11,678 nt of DNA, from contig CAMLOB010000068.1 of the NCBI GenBank assembly GCA_946481475.1, positions 1 to 11,678 of the forward strand, written 5' to 3'. Position 1 is the stretch's first letter. The number at the start of each line of letters is the position of its first letter. A model generated the notes under the pieces. The model did no database searches. It saw only the letters and a list, made by a program, of their open reading frames with translations, and was not told where the DNA came from. Shown here piece after piece: positions 1 through 6,041 of the stretch. The DNA is from an uncultured Chlorobiota bacterium (GTDB lineage Bacteria > Bacteroidota > Kapaibacteriia > OLB7). Both the position numbers and the translations under genes were made by a program.

Positions 1-446
1 ACAAGTCCGGTACCTTCGTTTTCTTGATGTATCATGTGCTGGACTAAGGAGACTTCGCGACGCTTACCCAGACGTTGGCCGGCACCGCCGGCGTGGTCAA
101 CGCCGTGGCCAACGACAAGAACGGCATCGGATACGGCGGAGCGGCCTACAGCAAGGGGATCAAGGTGCTGAAGCTGGCCGGCGCCGACGGCGAAGCCCTG
201 CTGCCGACGCTCGAAAACGTGACCTCCGGTAAGTACCTGCTGGCACGCGATCTCTACTTCTACCTGGCCAGCGAGCCGACCGGAGTGATCAAGGAATATA
301 TCGACTGGATCCTGAGTGATGAGGGACAGAAGCTGACCAGAGTGATGGAGTACTTCCCGAATCGTCCCGTAGGAGAGGACGAAGTTGCCGGAGGGGAAGC
401 CGGAACGGATGCAAAGACGGATGACACAGCGGCAACGGTCAATTAA
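1..446 (+). pseudogene. pstS: PstS-like phosphate ABC transporter substrate-binding protein, 3' part, interrupted by an in-frame stop
   Basis: This is the C-terminal part of a periplasmic phosphate-binding protein, the ligand-capturing component of the PstSCAB uptake system. Reading from base 3, the frame gives KSGTFVFLMYHVLD, then a TAA at 45-47, then GDFATLTQTLAGTAGVVNAV in the same frame. It continues through NGIGYGG, a LYFYL...EPTG segment and IDWILSDEGQKL, which are landmarks of the PstS family C-terminal lobe. It ends at TAA 444-446 after an acidic, Ala/Gly/Thr-rich tail of about 25 residues that the family does not need. Family-like sequence on both sides of the TAA, in one frame, points to a point nonsense change (for example AAA Lys to TAA) rather than a frameshift or a true gene end. 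The first possible restart is TTG at 75, which would lack most of the protein. A base-call or assembly error is an equally good explanation. The 5' part lies outside the window. Confidence 0.78.
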
Positions 447-467
447 TACCTGAGACCTCTGCAGCAG

Positions 468-501
468 AAAAAAGGCGGTTCCATTGGGAGCCGCCTTTTT
501 T
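468..501 (+). terminator. Rho-independent terminator after the PstS-like gene
   Basis: A 9-bp stem, GGCGGTTCC (474-482) with GGAGCCGCC (487-495) and one G-T pair, closes a 4-nt loop. Six A residues precede it (468-473) and six T residues follow it (496-501). It lies 22 nt past the stop codon. The flanking A and T runs would let it work in either direction, but only the plus-strand gene ends here. Confidence 0.9.
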
Positions 502-676
502 CGTTTGTTTACCCGTGCGGATTGATGAGATGAAATATCTTGCGGAGACGTGAAAGGCGGGAGAGGAAAAAAAGGAAAGAACAACGGTCCGCTCTTCTCC
601 TTGCACCACATTCCTCCGTTGCTCCCTAACTTGCAGATAACTACGTGATTAATATTCAGCAGCCTCGATTCACAAC

Positions 677-1681
677 ATGAAAATTGCGATTCTTACCGGG
701 GGCGGAGATTGTCCGGGCATGAATGCCTTTATCCGCTCGGTCACTCGTTCGGCGATCAATCTGAAGGAAGAGATTGAAGTCTGGGGCGTCCTCGACGGCT
801 GGGCGGGGATGATCAGCGGCAGCTTCCGTCGTCTCGGTGTGCTCGACACTGCCGGCATCTGCCGGCTTGGAGGAACGATTCTGGGAACGCTTCGCGCTCC
901 GGAACTGAAGGATAGCGAGGAGATACAGGAACAGGTTTCCCGAAACTTTCTTGAAGCTGAGTTCGATGCCTTGCTGGCCTGCGGCGGCAACGGCAGTCTG
1001 AGGGCCGCCCACGATCTCGGTCGGCGACTGGAAGCCGTCGGAGAGAAAGCCCGGATCTATTTCACTTCCGCCTCGATCGACAACGACGTCGCCAACACCT
1101 ACGGTACCTCGATCGGATTCTACTCCGCTATCGAGCGGAGTATGGAGATGATGGAGTGGATCCGCGACACCGCCTCGGCCCACCGTCGCGTCTACATCGT
1201 CGGTTCGATGGGGCGCAACTCCGCCTACCTGCCCGTCTATGCCGGACTGACCACCGGTGCCGAATACGTTATCCGTCCCGATGAGCAGGTCGATTTCAAC
1301 AAAGTCGTCGAGATGATCGAGGGACGGGATCGCGATACCCGCATCATCGTCAGCGAGGCCTATCCCAAAACGCTGGAGGAGATCACCGCTATCCTGAGCG
1401 AAGCGCTGGAAAAGCGGAAGAGCACACACGAAATCCGGACGGTCGACATGGGCTATTTCCAGCGGGGAGGAATGGCCTCGGTTACCGACGTACTCCGGGC
1501 CAACTGGGTCGGCCACTGTATGGTGCGGGCCGCGCTGGCCGATGAGGAGAGCGGATTCTTCGGTGCGTTCCATGTCGGTGCCGCGCCCAACAGAATTTCC
1601 CTGGAAGAGGCGATCAGTCCGGAAGCCACACACGAGGACATCCCGCGGGAAATCATTGAAATGATGATCGCACTCCGGTAA
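677..1681 (+). CDS. 6-phosphofructokinase family protein (PfkA-type fold, divergent active site)
   Basis: Predicted cytoplasmic kinase that phosphorylates fructose-6-phosphate to fructose-1,6-bisphosphate in glycolysis. It has 334 residues, close to the about 320 of bacterial PfkA. Motifs occur in family order: GGGDCPGMNA (8-17), GTILGTLRAPEL (66-77, with the Arg equivalent to E. coli R72), CGGNGS (102-107), SIDND (133-137, catalytic-base Asp 135), SMGR (177-180), GAE (194-196), SEAY (226-229), an Arg at 254 and FQRGG (261-265). Sugar-phosphate-contacting Arg and Glu positions are kept. Gly106 in GGNGS matches the ATP-type residue rather than the Asp of PPi-dependent enzymes. Oddities: the Mg/nucleotide Asp of GGDGS is Asn105, the Thr of TIDND is Ser133, and a Tyr (260) sits where E. 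coli has His249. ATP or PPi use and true substrate are therefore uncertain, although the fold is not in doubt. The ATG at 677 has no clear Shine-Dalgarno. An AT-rich TAATAT at 650-655 could be a -10 box. The 447-676 gap otherwise holds only the preceding terminator. Confidence 0.9.
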   Translation: MKIAILTGGGDCPGMNAFIRSVTRSAINLKEEIEVWGVLDGWAGMISGSFRRLGVLDTAGICRLGGTILGTLRAPELKDSEEIQEQVSRNFLEAEFDALLACGGNGSLRAAHDLGRRLEAVGEKARIYFTSASIDNDVANTYGTSIGFYSAIERSMEMMEWIRDTASAHRRVYIVGSMGRNSAYLPVYAGLTTGAEYVIRPDEQVDFNKVVEMIEGRDRDTRIIVSEAYPKTLEEITAILSEALEKRKSTHEIRTVDMGYFQRGGMASVTDVLRANWVGHCMVRAALADEESGFFGAFHVGAAPNRISLEEAISPEATHEDIPREIIEMMIALR

Positions 1682-1789
1682 GAACTTCTCGGTTACTGTC
1701 GACCGAAGCCTGTTTATTTGTTGAAACGGGGATTTCAGAGACGGAAATTTCAATTGTACCGGGGGATCTGCGATTTCTCCTGTCACCTT

Positions 1790-1835
1790 GTTCCCGTTTC
1801 CGTGTTATTCGAGCGTAACCGGAGGAGACGGGAAC
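1790..1835 (+). repeat. Inverted repeat in the leader of the Rieske gene
   Basis: GTTCCCGT (1790-1797) and ACGGGAAC (1828-1835) form a perfect 8-bp inverted repeat with a 30-nt loop, inside the 218-nt gap between the phosphofructokinase and Rieske genes. No T-run follows, so it does not look like a simple terminator. It could be a leader RNA structure or chance. I recognise no riboswitch here and no other gene in the gap. Confidence 0.25.
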
Positions 1836-1899
1836 GGTCATTGAAACGGTGTCCCGAACTCTTCGCCGAGGCAACAACCACGCTTTCAATCGATAGAAC

Positions 1900-2685
1900 A
1901 TGGAAGACCTTTCCAACCCTTCTCCTTCGGGAGGAATTTCGCGACGGAGTTTTCTGGAGCGGATCTTTACCGCAACGATCGTCGGCGCCGCCGTCCCGTC
2001 GATGCTGACGGCCGGAATCGTTCCGAAGCTTGCACTGAAGAAGGAGAGTCTCAGCGGGCTCTACACAATTGATCTGAACACATACTTCCAGCTTCAGGAG
2101 ATCGGCGGTTCGGTCCGACTGCTGATCCGCGAGATCGATTCCCGGTTCCGCATCATCGTTACCAGAGTGTCGGAGGACCATTTCGAAGCGGTCTATGCCC
2201 GCTGTCCGCACGAGGATTTTCTTGTGAAGGCGCGCGAGTTCGACAACAACTATCTGGAGTGCTCCGGACACAGGTCGCGGTTCGCATTCGACGGCACCCT
2301 GATTCCCGGCTTCGGTCCGGCCGAGACCGGTCTGAAACGCTACACGGCCACGTATGACGGGGAGGAGACGGTCACTGTCGAGATCGACGAACTGGCAAGC
2401 GTCAGCACTTCGGAGTCGGCCGGTTCGTACGTCACTCTCCACTCTACCGGACCTCTTGCCAACCAGGTCGTCTTCAAATTCGGTACACGGCGCGCCGAAC
2501 ATCTGGTCCTCTCCATCTGGTCGCTTGAGGGGGTAGAGGTCTTCCGTCCGCTGGATGAGAGACGGGAAGCCGGTTCACATTATCTGCCCTGCGATCTTTC
2601 GTCGCTCGAGAGCGGCCTTTACCTGTACCGGCTTACAACTCCATCCGAAGTGATCGGTACCGGAAAGGTGATCGTCACGGAATAA
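1900..2685 (+). CDS. Tat-signal Rieske [2Fe-2S] protein with a C-terminal T9SS-type sorting tail
   Basis: Predicted exported iron-sulfur protein of 261 residues; the redox partner is unknown. Residues 14-20 (SRRSFLE) form a twin-arginine motif, followed by a moderately hydrophobic stretch (about 21-41), so folded export by Tat is likely. The core carries C102-P-H104 and C121-S-G-H124 with 16 residues between, the C-x-H / C-x-x-H ligand pattern of Rieske clusters. It lacks the extra disulfide cysteines of cytochrome bc1 Rieske proteins. The last 75-80 residues resemble a type A Por/T9SS tail: strand VLSIWSLEGVEVF (203-215), then AGSHYLPCDLSSLESGLYLY (224-243), then a closing GKVIVTE strand. 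That links a Tat passenger to an outer-membrane secretion signal, an unusual pairing. No oxygenase or cytochrome gene sits beside it. The ATG at 1900 places the RR motif near the N terminus as expected. The Shine-Dalgarno is weak. A terminator-like hairpin follows. Confidence 0.85.
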   Translation: MEDLSNPSPSGGISRRSFLERIFTATIVGAAVPSMLTAGIVPKLALKKESLSGLYTIDLNTYFQLQEIGGSVRLLIREIDSRFRIIVTRVSEDHFEAVYARCPHEDFLVKAREFDNNYLECSGHRSRFAFDGTLIPGFGPAETGLKRYTATYDGEETVTVEIDELASVSTSESAGSYVTLHSTGPLANQVVFKFGTRRAEHLVLSIWSLEGVEVFRPLDERREAGSHYLPCDLSSLESGLYLYRLTTPSEVIGTGKVIVTE

Positions 2686-2714
2686 CCCCTCTCTCCATCG
2701 TTTCCATTCGATAC

Positions 2715-2755
2715 GCCGGACCCTTTCTTCCGAAGGGTCCGGCATTGCTATTTTT
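2715..2755 (+). terminator. Terminator after the Rieske gene
   Basis: A perfect 11-bp stem, GCCGGACCCTT (2715-2725) with AAGGGTCCGGC (2733-2743), closes a 7-nt loop. The T-run is offset: seven bases follow the stem, then TTTTT at 2751-2755. It begins 29 nt after the stop codon and separates the Rieske gene from the peptidase gene. Confidence 0.75.
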
Positions 2756-2844
2756 GCTCGTTTCAACATGTGGCAGAACCTTCTGCAGAGGAACATCCGC
2801 TCTGTGGGAAAGTCATATCTCAACGGCACACCAACAACAGCATA

Positions 2845-2866
2845 TATATTCACATAATTTCAGGAG
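2845..2866 (+). promoter_or_regulatory. AT-rich putative -10 region and Shine-Dalgarno that set the peptidase start
   Basis: An AT-rich patch (2842-2860) in otherwise GC-rich DNA contains TATATT at 2845-2850, a plausible -10 box; I see no convincing -35. AGGAG at 2862-2866 is the clearest Shine-Dalgarno in the window. It lies 2 nt before ATG 2869 and 5 nt before GTG 2872, so translation starts at one of these two codons rather than at the upstream in-frame GTG at 2770. Confidence 0.4.
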
Positions 2867-2868
2867 AC

Positions 2869-4584
2869 ATGGTGTATAAACATTATCCGAACCGGCCGGG
2901 CGAGATGGATGTCGATTTCGTTCGCGGCGAGTACAAGGGCCTGACCGACCGGATCGAAGCGGCCGAAGAGGCGGATGCGCCCGAAGCCTGGCTTGTTCTG
3001 TATGAAGACTGGAACGGACTGAAGTCATTTATCGGCAGCGAAGGAAGTCGCCGCAGTCACGCCCTTTCAAAGGATATGAACAACGAGGAGGCCGAAGAGC
3101 GGGAGAAGTATTTCCGTGAGGAGATCTCCCCTGTTTTCGAAGAAGGGGAATCGCGGCTGGTGCAGGCTCTGCTTGCCAGCAAACACAAGGAGGCGATCGG
3201 TGCCCGCTATGGTGATTACCTCTTGCGGAGCCTGGCCACGGCGGTCGATCCGCTCAATCCGATCAACAGCGAACTGCGCGTGAAGGTGAGCGATCTGGTC
3301 AACAAGTACGACAAGATTATCGCCTCGGGCGAAGTGGAAGTCAACGGGGAGACCGTCACGCTGGCCGTGGCGCGGAGCATGCAGGGATCGGAGAACCGGG
3401 AGACGCGGAAGGCGGCCTATACCGCATGGCGCGAATGGTTCCTGGCTCATCGTGACGAGATTGCCGGACTGTTCGACGAGATCGTCAGACTTCGCCATCA
3501 GATGGCGTTGAACCTGGGCTACGATAACTTCATACCTCTCGGCTATCTCGGAATGGGACGGACCGATTACGGGGTGGAAGAGGCCGCACAGTTCCGGGAG
3601 AACGTTCGGCGTTATGCCGTCCCGCTGCTGAAGAAGATCCACGAGAAGCAGGCCGGGGAGCACGGCACCGAAACGCTGAAGCCGTGGGACAGCAGCTTTA
3701 CGCCCTCTCTGAATCTCCCGAGCGGTATCGCTCCGGTCGAGACGCAGATCGAGAAGGCGCAGCGCGTGTTCGACAAGCTGTCGCCGGTCCTTGCCTCACA
3801 CTTCAAAAGGATGCAGGAAGAGAACCTGATCGATCTGGAGAACCGCAAGGGGAAGAGAGCCGGTGCGTACTGTACATCCTTCTCGGATGAGGGACGGGTG
3901 GCGATCCTCTGCAACTCCACCGGTGACGAGGATGACGTCCGGACGCTGATGCACGAGATGGGGCATGCCTTCCAGGGTTGGGAGAGTCAGCCGATCGAGG
4001 CGATCGATCTTCAATGGCCCACCTCCGACGCCTGCGAGGTCCACTCGATGGGCATGGAGTACCTGAGCATGAAGCACATCGACGAGTTCTTCAATGAAGA
4101 GGATGCCGCCAAGTTCCGCCGCAACCGGTGGAAGCAGGCCGTGACGTTGATCTGCTATATCGCCGTGGTCGACGAATTCCAGCACTGGATCTACGAACAT
4201 CCGAATGCAACTCCGGACGAGCGGGATGCGGCCTGGAATCGCATCACCGACACCTACCAGCCCGGAGTCGACTACAGCGATAATCCGGCCTATCAGGCGC
4301 TTCGCTGGTATGCTCAGGGGCATATCTTCTGGATGCCCTTCTACTACATCGACTACGCAATTGCCGAGACCGGTGCAATGCAGCTTGGTCTGAAGGACAG
4401 AGAGGACCCGGAGAAGGCAATGGAGATCTATCTGGATCTCTGCCGGATGGGTGGAACGAAGAGCGTGCTGGACATCTTCGCTTCGGCCGGACTCCGTTCG
4501 CCGTTCGAGCCGCAGTTGATGGAAGATCTGATGCGGCATGCCGCCGGTGAGCTGGGGATTGAGGAGTACGCGGCCGCAGCCTGA
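2869..4584 (+). CDS. M3-family zinc oligoendopeptidase (PepF-related clade)
   Basis: Predicted cytoplasmic zinc metallopeptidase that cleaves short peptides. From ATG 2869 it has 571 residues, normal for M3 oligoendopeptidases of the PepF-related but distinct clade. There is no signal peptide or membrane segment. The zinc site is HEMGH at residues 362-366, with the third ligand expected to be Glu390 in CEVHSMGMEY, 24 residues after the second His, as in M3 enzymes. The C-terminal GHIFWMPFYYIDYAIAE region carries the His and Tyr residues that line the M3 substrate cleft. The N-terminal half is helical and charged, typical of the clade. An in-frame GTG at 2770 would add 33 residues, but it starts only 14 nt past the T-run of the upstream terminator and the added sequence does not look like family sequence. 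The AGGAG at 2862-2866 supports 2869 (or GTG 2872). It appears monocistronic, and the next gene is convergent. Confidence 0.93.
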   Translation: MVYKHYPNRPGEMDVDFVRGEYKGLTDRIEAAEEADAPEAWLVLYEDWNGLKSFIGSEGSRRSHALSKDMNNEEAEEREKYFREEISPVFEEGESRLVQALLASKHKEAIGARYGDYLLRSLATAVDPLNPINSELRVKVSDLVNKYDKIIASGEVEVNGETVTLAVARSMQGSENRETRKAAYTAWREWFLAHRDEIAGLFDEIVRLRHQMALNLGYDNFIPLGYLGMGRTDYGVEEAAQFRENVRRYAVPLLKKIHEKQAGEHGTETLKPWDSSFTPSLNLPSGIAPVETQIEKAQRVFDKLSPVLASHFKRMQEENLIDLENRKGKRAGAYCTSFSDEGRVAILCNSTGDEDDVRTLMHEMGHAFQGWESQPIEAIDLQWPTSDACEVHSMGMEYLSMKHIDEFFNEEDAAKFRRNRWKQAVTLICYIAVVDEFQHWIYEHPNATPDERDAAWNRITDTYQPGVDYSDNPAYQALRWYAQGHIFWMPFYYIDYAIAETGAMQLGLKDREDPEKAMEIYLDLCRMGGTKSVLDIFASAGLRSPFEPQLMEDLMRHAAGELGIEEYAAAA

Positions 4585-4609
4585 AGAGGGGGTCCCTTGT
4601 GATTCTGTT

Positions 4610-4669
4610 GCCCGGTCAGGTCGGCTGAGACCAGTTGGTTCCAGTCGATCCGGCCGGGCTTCCTTTTAT
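4610..4669 (+). terminator. Possible terminator between convergent genes
   Basis: GCCCGGTC (4610-4617) can pair with GGCCGGGC (4652-4659) with one wobble pair. A small GGTC/GACC hairpin (4619-4622/4629-4632) sits inside, and a T-rich TTCCTTTT follows. The loop is long, so this is a weaker candidate than the other two plus-strand hairpins. It lies 25 nt after the peptidase stop and just overlaps the end of the GNAT gene. Confidence 0.35.
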
Positions 4670-5166
4670 CCTTCCAAAACGTACAGACAGGTCTCCAGCC
4701 CCCGATTCCGTTCATTGATGAATGTCCCTTCCAGTCTCATCCCCATCTTCTCGGCCACACGCCGCGAGCCGATGTGATCGATCGCCATGTTCGCCACGAT
4801 ACGTTTCGGAGAGGGAAGAGGCGTGTGGGCGATCAACGCCAGCCCGCACTCGACGGCATATCCCTGCCGCTGGAACGGATGGTGAATGATATAGCCGAGG
4901 TCGTTCTCCATCCTTCCGTTGATCTCCGCCCGGATAATTCCGCAGTCGCCGATTACCTCTCCGGTCTCCCGCAACTCCACAAGCATCCTCGCCGGTTCTC
5001 CTTTTGCCGTACGCATGATGTTTGTGCGAACCCATTCCACGGTTTGCTCCCGCGAAAAGGGTTCCGGCCAGAATCGCATGGTGACGGGATCGGAGAAGAC
5101 CGGAAGGATTCGTTCGATGTCCTCTGCGGTATAGGGGCGCATGGTTGTCCGTGCGGTTCCGATCAT
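4666..5166 (-). CDS. GNAT-family N-acetyltransferase (RimJ/RimL-like)
   Basis: Predicted cytoplasmic acetyltransferase that transfers acetyl from acetyl-CoA to an amine on a protein N terminus or small molecule; the acceptor is unknown. The 166-residue length is normal for the Acetyltransf_3 (RimJ/RimL) type. The N terminus has the family pattern TTMRPYTAEDIERI (7-20). A central GEVIGDCGI strand (69-77) precedes the acetyl-CoA pyrophosphate loop QRQGYA (99-104), which fits Q/RxxGxG/A. The closing HIGSRRVAEKMGMRLEG (131-147) is the usual last helix and strand. ATG at 5166 gives a natural N terminus, although there is no Shine-Dalgarno. It lies 34 nt downstream of the alpha/beta hydrolase gene on the same strand and is probably co-transcribed with it. 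It converges with the M3 peptidase gene. Confidence 0.9.
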   Translation of the reverse strand: MIGTARTTMRPYTAEDIERILPVFSDPVTMRFWPEPFSREQTVEWVRTNIMRTAKGEPARMLVELRETGEVIGDCGIIRAEINGRMENDLGYIIHHPFQRQGYAVECGLALIAHTPLPSPKRIVANMAIDHIGSRRVAEKMGMRLEGTFINERNRGLETCLYVLEG

Positions 5167-5200
5167 GATTGTCTATGGAATAGTTTATCTGTTTTCATTC

Positions 5201-5932
5201 TCAGCGAGGGGCCGAAGCGGAAAGACCTTCCGATGCTATAAAGTCCATAACGGCATCCCGGCATTCCTCCGGTTTGCACTGCAGGATCGCGTGGGGACCA
5301 TCGATGACGAAGAGGGAAAGATTACAGGACAGGGTTCGACGGAATATCTCTACCATCCTCGTCGGTACGATTCGATCATTCCGCGCCTGTACGTAGCAAC
5401 AGGGAACATGAATCTTTCGCAATGTCTCACGTTCATCCACCCGACTTGTCGCCCGAACCCTTCGCGCAATCACCCCAGGTGAGAGTTTCCTGTTTACCTT
5501 CTGAAAGCGGCTGATCAGATTCCGCCCGCTCCTTCTCTCGAAAAAGAGAAAGCGAACCAGCGGAGCGACGTGATAGCAGAGGAAGAGAAGACCAAGGGGA
5601 AGCATCCGGGCCATCTTCAGAAGCAGGGGATGAGGCGGGGTAACATACGTCGTACAGAAAATTCCCCCCGCGTAGTTCCGGTTGTTCCGTCCCAGCAGTC
5701 GCGCCGCCACCGGACCGCTGAACGATACGCCCATCAGGAACACGGGACGGTCATCGGGAATACGTTCCTCCACGTAATCGACAAGCTCATCAACGTCCAG
5801 ATATCGGTCCGTCGGATAGCCGATCGTCATCGCTTCCAGTTCTCTTTCGATCAGGCTGCGGAATCCTTCATAGAGTTCCACACTCCCGTCGAGACCGGGG
5901 AGGAGGATAAGAAGGGGAGGGGAACTGCTCAT
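5201..5932 (-). CDS. Alpha/beta hydrolase with a hydrophobic cap segment
   Basis: Predicted serine hydrolase (esterase, lipase or thioesterase-like) of 243 residues; substrate unknown. It opens with LLILLPGLDGS (7-17), the first beta strand and oxyanion loop. The nucleophile elbow is GVSFSG (68-73) with Ser70. The acid is likely Asp186 (VQARNDRIVP) and the base His214 (DGPHAI), in the order and spacing of the fold. Residues about 97-132 are strongly hydrophobic with scattered basic residues (LLLKMARMLPLGLLFLCYHV region). This looks like a short cap that could touch membrane or bind an acyl chain; it is less likely to be a true transmembrane helix. The frame stays open to 6127, but the extra 65 residues would overlap the 3' end of the preceding gene and look unlike a hydrolase, so ATG 5932 is preferred. 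It is followed at 34 nt by the GNAT gene and preceded by a 109-nt gap. Confidence 0.85.
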   Translation of the reverse strand: MSSSPPLLILLPGLDGSVELYEGFRSLIERELEAMTIGYPTDRYLDVDELVDYVEERIPDDRPVFLMGVSFSGPVAARLLGRNNRNYAGGIFCTTYVTPPHPLLLKMARMLPLGLLFLCYHVAPLVRFLFFERRSGRNLISRFQKVNRKLSPGVIARRVRATSRVDERETLRKIHVPCCYVQARNDRIVPTRMVEIFRRTLSCNLSLFVIDGPHAILQCKPEECRDAVMDFIASEGLSASAPR

Positions 5933-5999
5933 GCGCAATGGATCGTTGACCGATGATAATGAAACCTGCTCTCTGCGACAAGCTATTGAAGGAAAGAGT

Positions 6000-6018
6000 G
6001 CCCGGCAACGTTGCGGGC
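6000..6018 (-). terminator. Imperfect palindrome, possible terminator of the propeller operon
   Basis: On the minus strand this 19-nt element reads GCCCGCAACGTTGCCGGGC. It is a palindrome around GCAACGTTGC, extended by GCCC/GGGC with one bulged C. It begins 23 nt past the stop of the second propeller gene. The following ACTCTTTCCTTC is only loosely T-rich, so termination would be weak. A protein-binding operator for the hydrolase gene is the alternative. Confidence 0.35.
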
Positions 6019-6041
6019 AGTGGCAGGACCCGAATTCATTG

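Noticed and set aside
656..1786. A 376-codon open frame on the minus strand opposite the phosphofructokinase gene
   Set aside because: It lies wholly over a gene with clear family motifs. Its product is rich in Asp, Gly and Arg with no recognisable domain, typical of antisense frames in GC-rich coding DNA.
1783..2502. A 239-codon minus-strand open frame opposite the Rieske gene
   Set aside because: It is antisense to a gene with Rieske ligands and a twin-arginine signal, and its product has no motif.
2770..2868. GTG at 2770 as start of the M3 peptidase
   Set aside because: It lies just after the terminator T-run and lacks a ribosome site. The added 33 residues are not family-like, and AGGAG sits just before ATG 2869.
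3796..4539. A 247-codon minus-strand open frame opposite the M3 peptidase gene
   Set aside because: It is antisense to the zinc-site region of a convincing peptidase. It has no domain of its own.
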